A stretch of 64,000 nucleotides of DNA from contig CM056576.1 of the NCBI GenBank assembly GCA_029721435.1, positions 75,161,876-75,225,875 of the forward strand. Direction: 5' to 3'. Source of the stretch: Gymnothorax reevesii (lineage: Eukaryota; Chordata; Actinopteri; Anguilliformes; Muraenidae). Below are positions 25,810 to 38,493 of this stretch, in pieces. The first letter of the stretch is position 1. Each line of letters starts with the position of its first letter. Made by a program: the position numbers and the translations under genes. The notes under the pieces were generated by a model that had not been told where the DNA came from, ran no database searches, and was given only the letters and a program-made list of their open reading frames with translations.

Positions 25810-28800
25810 GTTGTTAGGCAGTTGCTATGGTGTTCTGTGTACTTGTGAGGGTGTTGCTAGGCAGCTGCTATCGTGTTCTGGGTGGTTGCTAGGGCATTGC
25901 TAGGCAGTTGCAATGGTGTTCTGGGTGGTTGCTAGGGCCTTGCTAAGTGGTTGCTATGGTGTTCTGAGTGGTTGATAGGGCGTTGCTAGGTGATTGCTAT
26001 GGTGTTCTGGGTGGTTGCTAGGCGGTTGCTATGGCGTTCTGGGTGGTTGCTAGAGTGTTGCTATGGGGTTCTGGGTGGTTGCTAGGCGGTTGCTATGGCA
26101 TTCTGCGTGGTTGCTAGGGCTTTGCAAAGCAGTTGCTATGATGTTCTGGGTGGTTGCTAGGGCGTTGCTAGGTGGGTGCTATGGTGTTCTGGGTGGTTGC
26201 TAGGGTGTTGCTAGGCAGTTGCTATGGTGTTCTGGGTGGTTGCTAGGGCGTTGCTAGGCATTTGTATGGTGTTCTGGGTGGTTGCTAGGGCATTGCTAGG
26301 CAGTTGCTATGGCGTTCTGGGTGGTTGTTAGGGTGGTTGCTATGGCGTTCTGGGTGGTTGCTAGGGGATTGCTAAGCAGTTGCTATGGTGTTCTGGGTGG
26401 TTGCTACGGCGTTGCTAGGCAGTTGCTATGGTGTTCTGGGTGCTTGCTAGGGTTTTGCGAGGCAGTTGCTATGGTGTTCTGGGTGGTTGGTAGGTGGTTG
26501 CTATGGTGTTCTGGGTGGTTGCTAGGGCGTTGCTAGGCAGTTGCTATGGTGTTCTGGGTGGTTCCTCGGGCGTTGCTAGGCGGTTGCTATGGTGTTCTGG
26601 GTGGATGCTACGGCGTTGCTATGGTGTTCTGGGTGGTTGCTAGGGCGTTGCTAGGCAGTTGCTATGGTGTTCTAGATGGTTGCTAGGCGGTTGCTATGGT
26701 GTTCTGGGTGGTTGCTAGGCGGTTGCTATGGTGTTCTGGGTGGTTGTTAGGCGGTTGCTCTGGTGTTCTGGGTGGTTGCTAGGCGGTTGCTATAGTGTTC
26801 TGGGTGGTAGCTAGGCGGTTGCTATGGTGTTCTGGGTTGTTGCTAGTTCGTTGCTATGCAGTTGCTATGGTGTTCTCGGTGGTTGCTAGGCGGTTGCTAT
26901 GGTGTTCTGGGTGGTTGCTAGGCGGTTGCTATGGTGTTCTGGGTGGTTGCAAGGGCGTTGCTAGGCAGTTGCTATGGTGTTCTGATGGTTGCTAGGCTGT
27001 TGCTATGGTGTTCTGGGTGGTTGCTAGGGCGTTGCTAGGTGGTTGCTATGGTGTTCTGGGTGGTTGTTAGGGTGTTGCTAGGCAGTTGCAATGGTGTCCT
27101 GGGTGGTTGCTAGGCGGTTGCTATGGTGTTCTGGGTGGTTGCTAGGGCGTTGCTAGGCGGTTGCTATGGTGTTTTGGGTGGTTGCTAGGTGGTTGCTATG
27201 GTGTTCTGGTTGGTTGCTAGGGCGTTGCTAGGCAGTTGCTATGGTGTTCTGGGTGGTTGCTAGGCGGTTGCTATGGCGTTCTGGGTGGTTGCAAGGGCGT
27301 TGCTAGGCAGTTGCTATGGTGTTTTGGGTGGTTGCTAGGTGGTTGCTATGGTGTTCTGGGTGGTTGCTAGGGCGTTGCTAGGCAGTTGCTATGGTGTTCT
27401 GGGTGGTTGCTAGGCGGTTGCTATGGTGTCCTGGGTGGTTGCTAGGGCGTTGCTAGGCAGTTGCTATGGTGTTTTGGGTGGTTGCTGGGTGGTTGCTATG
27501 GTGTTCTGGGTGGTTGCTAGGGCGTTGCTAGGCAGTTGCTATGGTGTTCTGGGTGGTTGCTAGGCGGTTGCTATGGTGTTCTGGGTGGTTGCTAGGGCGT
27601 TGCTAGGCAGTTGCTATGGTGTTTTGGGTGGTTGCTAGGAGGTTGCTTTGGTGTTCTGGGTGGTTGCTAGGGCGTTGCTAGGCAGTTGCTATGGTGTTCT
27701 GGGTGGTTGCTAGGCGGTTGCTATGGTGTTCTGGGTGGTTGCTAGGGCCTTGCTAGGCGGTTGCTATGGTGTTCTGGGTGGTTGTTAGGGTGTTGCTAGG
27801 TAGTTGCTATGGTGTTCTGGTTGGTTGCTAGGCTGTTGCTATGGTGTTCTGGGTGGTTGCTAGGGCGTTGCTAGGCGGTTGCTTTGGTGTTCTGGGTGGT
27901 TGCTAGGGGGTTGCTATGGGGGTCTGGGTGGTTGGTAGGGCATTGCTAGGCAGTTGCTATGGTGTTCTGGGTGGTTGCTAGGCGGTTGCTATGGTGTTCT
28001 GGGTGGTTGCTCGGGCGTTGCTAGGCAGTTGCTGTGGTGTTCTGGGTGGTTGCGAGGTGGTTGCTATGGTGTTCTGGGTGGTTGCTAGGCGGTTGCTATG
28101 GTGTTCTGGGTGGTTGCTAGGGCGTTGCTAGGCAGTTGCTATGGTGTTCTGGGTGGTTGCTAGGCGGTTGCTATGGTGTTTTGGGTGGTTGCTAGGCAGT
28201 TGCTATGGTGTTCTGGGTGGTTGCTAGGGCGTTGCTAGGCAGTTGCTATGGTGTTCTGGGTGGTTGCTAGGCGGTTGCTATGGTGTCCTGGTTGGTTGCT
28301 AGGGCGTTGCTAGGCGATTCCTATGGTGTTCTGTGTGGTTGCTAGGGCGTTGCTAGGCAGTTGCTATGGTGTTCTGGGTGGTTGCTACGCGGTTGCTAAG
28401 GTGTTCTTGGTGGGTGCTAGGGCGTTGCTAGGCTGTTGCTATGGTGTTTTGGGTGGTTGCTGGGCGGTTGCTATGGTGTTGTGGGTGGTTGCTAGGGCGT
28501 TGCTAGGCAGTTGCTATGGTGTTCTGGGTGGTTGCTAGGCGATTGCTATGGTGTTCTGGGTGGTTGCTAGGGCGTTGCTAGGCAGTTGCTCTGGTGCTCT
28601 GGGTGGTTACTAGGCGGTTGCTATGGTGTTCTGGGTGGTTGCTAGGCGGATGCTATGGTGTTCTGGGTGGTTGCTAGGACGTTGCTAGGCAGTTGCTATG
28701 GTGTTCTGGGTGGTTGCTAGGCGGTGGCTATGGTGTCCTGGTTGGTTGCTAGGGCGTTGCTAGGCGATTCCTATGGTGTTCTGTGTGGTTGCTAGGGCGT

Positions 28801-30599
28801 TGCTAGGCAGTTGCTATGGTGTTCTGGGTGGTTGCTAGGCGGTTGCTATGGTGTTCTGGGTGGTTGCTAGGCGGTTGCTATGGTGTTCTGGGTGGTTGCT
28901 AGGGCCTTGCTAGGCGGTTGCTATGGTGTTCTGGGTGGTTGTTAGGGTGTTGCTAGGCAGTTGCTATGGTGTTCTGGGTGGTTGCTAGGCGGTTGCTATG
29001 GTGTTCTGGGTGGTTGCTAGGGCGTTGCTAGGCAGTTGCTTTGGTGTTTTGGGTGGTTGCTAGGTGGTTGCTATGGTGTTCTGGGTGGTTGCTAGGGCGT
29101 TGCTAGGCAGTTGCTATGGTGTTCTGGGTGGTTGCTAGGCGGTTGCTATGGTGTTCTGGGTGGTTGATCGGGCGTTGCTAGGCAGTTGCTATGGTGTTCT
29201 GGGTGGTTGCTAGGTGGTTGCTATGGTGTTCTGGGTGGTTGCTAGGCAGTTGCTGTGGTGTTCTGGGTGGTTGCTAGGGCGTTGCTAGGCAGTTGCTATG
29301 GTGTTCTGGGTGGTTGCTAGGCGGTTGCTATGGTGTTTTGGGTGGTTGCAAGGCAGTTGCTATGGTGTTTTGGGTGGTTGCTAGGGCGTTGCTAGGCAGT
29401 TGCTATGGTGTTCTAGATGGTTGCTAGGCGGTTGCTATGGTGTCCTGGTTGGTTGCTAGGGCGTTGCTAGGCGATTCCTATGGTGTTCTGTGTGGTTGCT
29501 AGGGCGTTGCTAGGCAGTTGCTATGGTGTTCTGGGTGGTTGCTACGCGGTTGCTAAGGTGTTCTTGGTGGTTGCTAGGGCGTTGCTAGGCAGTTGCTATG
29601 GTGTTTTGGGTGGTTGCTGGGCGGTTGCTATGGTGTTCTGGGTGGTTGCTAGGGCGTTGCTAGGCAGTTGCTATGGTGTTCTGGGTGGTTGCCAGGCGAT
29701 TGCTATGGTGTTCTGGGTGGTTGCTAGGGCGTTGCTAGGCAGTTGCTATGGTGTTCTGTGTGGTTGCTAGGCGGTTGCTATGGTGTTTTGGGTGGTTGCT
29801 AGGCGGTTGCTATAGTGTTCTGGGTGGTTGCTAGGGCGTTGCTAGGCAGTTGCTATGGTGTTCTGGGTGGTTGCTAGGCGGTTGCTATGGTGTCCTGGTT
29901 GGTTGCTAGGGCGTTGCTAGGCGATTCCTATGGTGTTCTGTGTGGTTGCTAGGGCGTTGCTAGGCAGTTGCTATGGTGTTCTGGGTGGTTGCTAGGCGGT
30001 TGCTAAGGTGTTCTTGGTGGTTGCTAGGGCGTTGCTAGGCAGTTGCTATGGTGTTTTGGGTGGTTGCTGGGCGGTTGCTATGGTGTTCTGGGTGGTTGCT
30101 AGGGCGTTGCTAGGCAGTTGCTATGGTGTTCTGGGTGGTTGCTAGGCGATTGCTATGGTGTTCTGGGTGGTTGCTAGGGCGTTGCTAGGCAGTTGCTATG
30201 GTGTTTTGGGTGGTTGCTAGGCGGTTGCTATAGTGTTCTGGGTGGTTGCTAGGGCGTTGCTAGGCAGTTGCTATGGTGTTCTGGGTGGTTGCTAGGCAGT
30301 TGCTATGGTGTTTTTGGTGGTTGTGAGGGCGTTGCTAGGCGGTTGCTATGGTGTTCTGGGTGGTTGCTAGGGCGTTGCTCGGCAGTTGCTTTGGTGTTCT
30401 GAGTGGTTGCTTGGCGGTTGCTATGGTGTTCTGGGTGGTTGCTAGGGCGTTGCTTGGCAGTTGCTATAGTGTTCTGGGTGGTTGCTAGGCAGTTGCTATG
30501 GTGTTTTGGGTGGTTGCTAGGCGGTTGCTATGGTGTTCTGAATATTTGCTTGGGCATTGCTCGACAGTTGCTATGTTGTTCTTGTTGTTGCTAGGGCGT
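25810..30599 (+). repeat. Macrosatellite block E
   Basis: Minisatellite of about 4.8 kb. Between about 28270 and 30100 a segment marked by 'tgtcctggttggttgc' then 'gcgattcctatgg' recurs at about 28285, 28735, 29440 and 29890, so this block carries its own higher-order repeat with alternating spacings of about 450 and 705 bp. The conserved left and right edges are present. Confidence 0.92.
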
Positions 30600-31997
30600 T
30601 GATGTGTATTGTTTGGGGATCGAGTGAAAACTGGGAGAAGTAGTGAACCGTACGATTACGAAATTATTTGGAATATTAACAAGGAAGGAAGGAGGGAAAG
30701 AAGGAACTAATGAGGGAAGTAAGGAAAGAAGGAATATAGGAAAAAAGAAGGAAATCAAAGGAAGGCAGGAAAGAACAAAGGAAACTAGGCGAGGATGGAA
30801 GGAAAGAAACAGAGGAATGACGGAAAGAAGGAAGTAAGGAAGGAAGGAAAGGAAGAAGGGAAGAAGAAGGATTTAAGTAAAGATAGAAGGAAGGAAGGAA
30901 GGAAGTGAGGAAGAAGAAATGAAAAACAGAAGGAAAGAGAGAAGGAAGGAATGAAAAAGTAAAGAAAGGAAGAGGGAAGGAAAGAGAGGGAAAGCAGAAA
31001 GAAGAAAGGAAGAAAGATAAGAAGGATATGAAGGAATGAAAGAAGGCATGATGGAAGGAAAGAAAAACTAAGGAAGGTAGGAAAGAAAATTGGTAGGGAG
31101 GAAGAATGGGAGGAAGGATGAAAGGCAGGAGAGAAGGAAGGAAAGAAGGAAAGAAGGAACGAAGAAACGAAGGAAGAAACGAAGGAAAGAAATAGGAGGG
31201 AAAAAGAAAGAAGGAATGACAGAAAATAGAAGGAAGGAAAGCAGTAAGGAAGCTGTAGTCTCAAGAGAGCCAGATTGTAGTCTTACAGCCTGAAAAACTG
31301 ACAGTTACAGCAGGTGGTCAGAACACCTGGCACAAGATTCCATTTGCTTAATGGCCCTATTGTGATGTCATAATGCCAATGTTAAGTCTATGGGGGGAAA
31401 AAATTTATAGTTTTTTATTAATAACTCAAAAAGTATAAAAGTTACAAAGATGAAAAATACATTGCACAGGTGTCCTAAGTAAGACCTACGCAACGCAGTT
31501 TGAATGAAGTTTCTACGATAAACGGTTGAGGCCGCATTAAGTGTGTTAGAAGAATAATAATAATAATAATAATAATAACTAGATAATGTAATTCCAGGGA
31601 ATTACGTGTGCATTGAAAATGCAAAGTGTAGTTGCAATAGGTGGAGTTTGTAACATATCATTGCATTATGATATTGGTAGCTACGTTTTTAGTAGGATAA
31701 TTATGGTAGTGGTGAGGACTTTTATTTTGAAACAGATGTGGACTGAGGAAACAGTTTGCGGGAGTCATAGTTGATGACAACTGTCATATCGAAATTTTTA
31801 ATGGTGACATTTTTTAATAGTGAAAAATTGTAGTAAGGACTTATATTTTGAGACAGGATTGGGCTGAAGAAACAGTTGCCGGAAGTCATAGTCGAAAACA
31901 ATCAGGAGTTGGAATGGCTGAAAGGTTGATAAGTTGAGTAGCTTAAAAAGTTACATTTTTTTATTGTAATTTGACATAATGAGGACTGGCTGTAACA
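30600..31997 (+). repeat. Macrosatellite linker 5
   Basis: The purine tract is 30681-31252 (572 bp) with several private changes, including 'gaaactagg' and 'cgaagaaacgaagg'. Downstream markers ('agagagccag', 'cctgaaaaac') place it with linkers 3 and 6, while its lead-in ('gtacgattacg') matches linkers 1, 2 and 4, so it looks intermediate or recombinant. The (TAA)n is of medium length and the 43-bp core is absent. Confidence 0.92.
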
Positions 31998-34900
31998 GTT
32001 GTTAGGCAGTTGCTATGGTGTTCTGTGTACTTGTGAGGGTGTTGCTAGGCAGCTGCTATCGTGTTCTGGGTGGTTGCTAGGGCATTGCTAGGCAGTTGCT
32101 ATGGTGTTCTGGGTGGTTGATAGGGCGTTGCTAGGCGGTTGCTATGGTGTTCTGGGTAGTTGCTAGGCGGTTGCTATGGCGTTCTGGGTGGTTGCTAGAG
32201 CGTTGCTATGGGGTTGTGGGTGGTTGCTAGGCGGTTGCTATGGCATTCTGGGTGGTTGCTAGGATTTTGCTAAGCAGTTGCTATGATGTTCAGGGTGGTT
32301 GCTAGGGCGTTGCTAGGTGGTTGCTATGGTGTTCTGAGTGGTTGCTAGGGTGTTGCTAGGCAGTTGCTATGGTGTTCTGGGTGGTTGCTATGGTGTTGCT
32401 AGGCAGTTGCTATTATGTTCTGGGTGGTTGCTAGGGCATTGCAAGGCAGTTGCTATGGTGTTCTGGGTGGTTGTTAGGGTGGTTGCTATGGCGTTCTGGG
32501 TGGTTGCTAGGGCATTGCTAAGCAGTTGGTATGGTGTTCTGGGTGGTTGCCACGGCATTGCCAGGCGGTTGCTATGGTGTTCTGGGTGGTTGCTAGGGTG
32601 TTGCTAGGCAGTTGCTATGGTGTTCTGGGTGGTTGCTAGGTGGTTGCTATGGTGTTCTGGCTGGTTGCTAGGGAATTGCTAGGCGGTTGCTATGGTGTTC
32701 TGGGTGGTTGCTCGGGCATTGCTAGTCAGTTGCTATGGTGTTCTGGATGGTTGCTAGGCGGTTGCTATGGTGTTCTGGGTGGTTGCTAGGGTGTTGCTAT
32801 GGTGTTCTGGGTGGTTGTTAGGCGGTTGCTCTGGTGTTCTAGGTGGTTGCTAGGCGGTTGCTATGGTGTTCGGGGTGGTAGCTAGGCGGTTGCAATGGTG
32901 TTCTGGGTGGTTGCTAGGTCGTTGCTAGGCAGTTGCTATGGTGTTCTGGGTTGTTGCTAGGCGGTTGCTATGGTGTTCTGGGCGGTTGCTAGGCGGTTGC
33001 TATGGTGTTCTGGGTGGTTGCCAGGGCGTTGCTAGGCAGTTGCTATGGTGTTCTGATGGTTGCTAGGCGGTTGCTATGGTGTTCTTGGTGGTTGCTAGGG
33101 CGTTGCTAGGCAGTTGCTATGGTGTTCTGGGTGGTTGCTAGGGCGTTGCTATGGTGTTCTGGGTGGTAGCTAGGCGGTTGCTATTGTGTTCTGGGTGGTT
33201 GCTAGGCGGTTGCTATGGTGTTCTGGGTGGTTGCTAGGGCGTTGCTAGGCAGTTGCTATGGTGTGCTGGGTGGTTGCTCGGCGGTTGCTATGGTGTTCTG
33301 GGAGGTTGCTAGGGCATTGCTAGGCGGTTGCTATGGTGCTCTGGGTGGTTGCTAGGGCCTTGCGAGGCGGTTGCTATGGTGTTCTGGGAGGTTGCTAGGG
33401 CATTGCTGGGCTGTTGCTATGGTGTTCTGGGTGGTTGCTAGGGCGTTGCCAGGCGGTTGCTATGGTGTTCTGAGTGGTTGTTAGGGTGTTGCTAGGCAGT
33501 TGCTATGGTGTTCTGGGTGGTTGCTAGGCGGTTGCGATGGTGTTCTGGGTGGTTGCTAGGGCGTTGCTAGGCAGTTGCTATGGTGTTTTGGGTGGTTGCT
33601 AGGTGGTTGCTATGGTGTTCTGGGTGGTTGCTAGGGTGTTGCTAAGCAGTTGCTATGGTGTTCTGGGTGGTTGCTAGGCGGTTGCTATGGTGTTCTGGGT
33701 GGTTGCCCGGGCGTTGCTAGGCAGTTGCTATGGTGTTCTGGGTGGTTGCTAGGTGGTTGCTATGGTGTTCTGGGTGGTTGCTAGGCGGTTGCTATGGTGT
33801 TCTGGGTGGTTGCTAGGGCGTTGCTAGGCAGTTGCTATGGTGTTTTGGGTGGTTGCTAGGCGGTTGCTATGGTGTTCTGGGTGGTTGCTAGGGCGTTGCT
33901 AGGCAGTTGCTATGGTGTTCTGGGTGGTTGCTAGGCGGTTGCTATGGTGTTCTGGGTGGTTGCTAGGGCGTTGCTAGGCAGTTGCTATGGTGTTCTGGGT
34001 GGTTTCTAGGCGATTGCTATGGTGTTCTGGGTGGTTGCTAGGGCGTTGCTAGGCAGTTGCTATGGTGTTTTGGGTGGTTGCTAGGCGGTTGCTATGGTGT
34101 TCTGGGTGGTTGCTAGGGCGTTGCTAGGCAGTTGCAATGGTGTTCTGGATGGTTGCTAGGCGGTTGCTATGGTGTTCTGGGTGGTTGCTAGGGCGTTGCT
34201 ATGGTGTTCTGGGTGGTTGCTAGGGCGTTGCTAGGCAGTTGCTATGGTGTTCTGGGTGGTTGCTAGGGCGTTGCTATGGTGTTCTGGGTGGTAGCTAGGC
34301 GGTTGCTATGGTGTTCTGAGTGGTTGCTAGGCGGTTGCTATTGTGTTCTGGGTGGTTGCTAGGCGGTTGCTATAGTGTTCTGGGTGGTTGCTAGGGCGTT
34401 GCTAGGCAGTTGCAATGGTGTGCTGGGTGGTTGCTAGGCGGTTGCTATGGTGTTCTGGGAGGGTGCTAGGGCATTGCTAGGCGGTGGGTATGGTGTTCTG
34501 GGTGGTTGCTAGGGCCTTGCTAGGCGGTTGCTATGGTGTTCTGGGAGGTTGCTAGAGCATTGCTAGGCTGTTGCTATGGTGTTCTGGGTGGTTGCTAGGG
34601 CGTTGCTAGGCGGTTGCTATGGTGTTCTGGGTGGTTGTTAGGCTGTTGCTAGGCAGTTGCTATGGTGTTCTGGATGGTTGCTAGGCGGTTGCTATGGTGT
34701 TCTGGGTGGTTGCTAGGGTGTTGCTATGGTGTTCTGGGTGGTTGTTAGGCGGTTTCTCTGGTGTTCTGGGTGGTTGCTAGGCGGTTGCTATGGTGTTCTG
34801 GGTGGTTGCTAGGTCGTTGCTAGGCAGTTGCTATTGTGTTCTGGGTGGTTGCTAGGCAGTTGCTTAGGTGTTTTGGGTGGTTGCTACGGCGTTGCTAGGC

Positions 34901-37559
34901 AGTTGCTATGGTGTTCTGATGGTTGCTAGGCAGTTGCTATGGTGTTCTGGGTGGTTGCTAGGGCGTTGCTAGGCAGTTGCTATGGTGTTCTGGGTGGTTG
35001 CTAGGGCGTTGCTATGGTGTTCTGGGTGGTTGCTAGGGCGTTGCTAGGCAGTTGCTATGGTATTCTGGGTGGGTGCTAGGGCGTTGCTATGGTGTTCTGG
35101 GTGGTTGCTAGGCGGTTGCTATTGTGTTGTGGGTGGTTGCTAGGCGGTTGCTTTGGTGTTCTGGGTGGTTGCTAGGGCGTTGCTCGGCAGTTGCAATGGT
35201 GTGCTGGGTGGTTGCTAGGCGGTTGCTATGGTGTTCTGGGAGGTTGCTAGGGCATTGCTAGGCGGTTGCTATGGTGTTCTGGGTGGTTGCTAGGGCCTTG
35301 CTAGGCGGTTGCTATGGTGTTCTGGGAGGTTGCGAGGGCATTGCTAGGCTGTTGCTATGGTGTTCTGGGTGGTTGCTAGGGCGTTGCTAGGCGGTTTCTA
35401 TGGTGTTCTGGGTGGTTGTTAGGGTGTTGCTAGGCAGTTGCTATGGTGTTCTGGGAGGTTGCTAGGGCATTGCTAGGCTGTTGCTATGGTGTTCTGGGTG
35501 GTTGCTAGGGCATTGCTAGGCGGTTGCTATGGTGTTCTGGGTGGTTGTTAGGGTGTTGCTAGGCAGTTGCTATGGTGTTCTGGGTGGGTGCTAGGCGGTT
35601 GCTATGGTGTTCTGGGTGGTTGCTAGGGCGTTGTTAGGCAGTTGCTATGGTGTATGGGGTGGTTGCTAGGTGGTTGCTATGGTGTTCTGGGTGGTTGCTA
35701 GGGCGTTGCTAGGCAGTTGCTATGGTGTTCTGGGTGGTTTTTAGGGTGTTGCTAGGCAGTTGCTATGGTGTTCTGGGCGGTTGCTAGGCGGTTGCTATGG
35801 TGTTCTGGGTGGTTGCTAGGGCGTTGTTAGGCAGTTGCTATGGTGTTTTGGGTGGTTGCTAGGTGGTTGCTATGGTGTTCTGGGTGGTTGCTAGGGCGTT
35901 GCTAGGCAGTTGCTATGGTGTTCTGGGTGGTTGCTAGGCTGTTGCTATGGTGTTCTGGGTGGTTGCTAGGGCGTTGCTAGGCGGTTGCTATGGTGTTCTG
36001 GGTGGTAGTTAGGGTGTTGCTAGGCAGTTGCTATGGTGTTCTGGGTGGTTGCTCGGCGGTTGCTATGGTGTTCTGGGTGGTTGCTAGGGCGTTGCTAGGC
36101 AGTTTCTATGGTGTTCTGGATGGTTGCTAGGCGGTTGCTATGGTGTTCTGGGTGGTTGCTAGGGTGTTGCTATGGTGTTCTGGGTGGTTGCTAGGGCGTT
36201 GCTAGGCGGTTGCTATGGTGTTCTGGGTGGTTGTTAGGGTGTTGCTAGGCAGTTGCTATGGTGTTCTGGGTGGTTGCTAGGCGGTTGCTATGGTGTTCTG
36301 GGTGGTTGCTAGGGCGTTGTTAGGCAGTTGCTATGGTGTTTTGGGTGGTTGCTAGGTGGTGGCTATGGTGTTCTGGGTGGTTGCTAGGGCGTTGCTAGGC
36401 AGTTGCTATGGTGTTCTGGGTGGTTGCTAGGCGGTTGCTATGGTGTTCTGGGTGGTTGCTAGGCGGTTGCTATGGTGTTCTGGGTGGTTGCTAGGGCGTT
36501 GTTAGGCAGTTGCTATGGTGTTTTGGGTGGTTGCTAGGTGGTTGCTTTGGTGTTCTTGGTGGTTGCTAGGGCGTTGCTTGGCGGTTGCTATGGTGTTCTG
36601 GGTGGTTGCTAGGCTGTTGCCATGGTGTTCTGGGTGGTTGCTAGGGCGTTGCTAGGCGGTTGCAATGGTGTTCTGGGTGGTTGTAAGGGTGTTGTTAGGC
36701 AGTTGCTATGGTGTTCTGGGTGGTTGCTAGGCGGTTGCTATGGTGTTCTGGGTGGTTGCTAGGGCGTTGCTAGGCAGTTGCTTTGGTGTTCTGGATGGTT
36801 GCTAGGCGGTTGTTATGGTGTTCTGGGTGGTTGCTAGGGTGTTGCTATGGTGTTCTGGGTGGTTGCTAGGGCGTTGCTAGGCGGTTGCTATGGTGTTCTG
36901 GGTGGTTGTTAGGGTGTTGCTAGGCAGTTGCTATGGTGTTCTGGGTGGTTGCTAGGCGGTTGCTATGGTGTTCTGGGTGGTTGCTAGGGCGTTGTTAGGC
37001 AGATGCTTTGGTGTTTTGGGTGGTTGCTAGGTGGTTGCTATGGTGTTCTGGGTGGTTGCTAGGGCGTTGCTAGGCAGTTGCTATGGTGTTCTGGGTGGTT
37101 GCTAGGCGGTTGCTATGGTGTTCTGGGTGGTTGCTAGGCTGTTGCTATGGTGTCCTGGGTGGTTGCTAGGGCGTTGCTAGGCGGTTGCTATGGTGTTCTG
37201 GGTGGTTGTTAGGGTGTTTCTAGGCAGTTGCTATGGTGTTCTGGGTGGTTGCTAGGCGGTTGCTATGGTGTTCTGGGTGGTTGCTAGGGCGTTGTTAGGC
37301 AGTTGCTATGGTGTTTTGGGTGGTTGCTCGGTGGTTGCTATGGTGTTCTGGGTGGTTGCTAGGGCGTTGCTAGGCAGTTGCTATGGTGTTCTGGGTGGTT
37401 GCTAGGCGGTTGCTATGGTGTTCTGGGTGGTTGCTGGGGCGTTGCTAGGCGGTTGCTATGGTGTTCTGGGTGGTTGCTAGGCGGTTGCTATGGTGTTCTG
37501 AATATTTGCTTGGGCATTGCTCGACAGTTGCTATGTTGTTCTTGTTGTTGCTAGGGCGT
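31998..37559 (+). repeat. Macrosatellite block F
   Basis: Minisatellite of about 5.6 kb and the last block of the array. Its variant order and right end match block C closely, including 'gttgttaggcagttgc' plus 'gtgttttggg' units. It is followed by linker 6, which is of the same lineage as linker 3, so block type and linker type go together here. Confidence 0.93.
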
Positions 37560-38493
37560 TGATGTGTCTTGTTTGGGGATCGAGTGAAAACTGGGAGAAG
37601 TAGTGAACCGTACTATTACGAAATTATTTGGAATATTAACAAGGAAGGAAGGAGGGAGAGAAGGAACTAATGAGGGAAGTAAGGAAAGAAGGAATATAGG
37701 AAAAAAAGAAGGAAATCAAAGGAAGGCAGGAAAGAACAAAGGAAAGAAGGCGAGGATGGATGGAAAGAAACAGAGGAATGAAGGAAAGAAGGAAGTAAAG
37801 AAGGAAGGAAAGGAAGAAGGGAAGAAGGATTTAAGTAAAGATAGAAGGAAGGAAGGAAGGATGGAAGTGAGGAAGAAGAAATGAAAAACAGAAGGAAAGA
37901 AAGAAGGAAGGAAAGAAAAAGAAAAGAAAGGAAGAGGGAAGAAAAAAGAGGGAGAGCAGAAAGAAGAAAGATAAGAAGGATATGAAGGAATGAAAGAAGG
38001 CATGATGGAAGGAAAGAAAAACTAAGGAAGGTAGGAAAGAAAATTGGTAGGGAGGAAGGATGAAAGGCAGGATAGAAGGAAGTAAAGTAGAAAAGAAGGA
38101 ACGAATAAATGAAGGAAGGAACGAAGGAAAGAAATAGGAGGGAAAAAGAAAGAAGGAATGACAGAAAATAGAAGGAAGGAAAGCAGTAAGGAAGCTGTAG
38201 TCTCAAGAGAGCCAGATTGTAGTCTTACAGCCTGAGAAACTGACAGTTACAGCAGGTGGTCAGAACACCTGGCACAAGATTCCATTTGCTTAATGGCCCT
38301 ATTGTGATGTCATAATGCCAATGTTAAGTCTATGGGGGGAAAAAATTTATAGTTTTTTATTAATAACTCAAAAAGTATAAAAGTTACAAAGATGAAAAAT
38401 ACATTGCACAGGTGTCCTAAGTAAGACCTACGCAACGCAGTTTGAATGAAGTTTCTACGATAAACGATTGAGGCCGCATTAAGTGTGTTAGAA

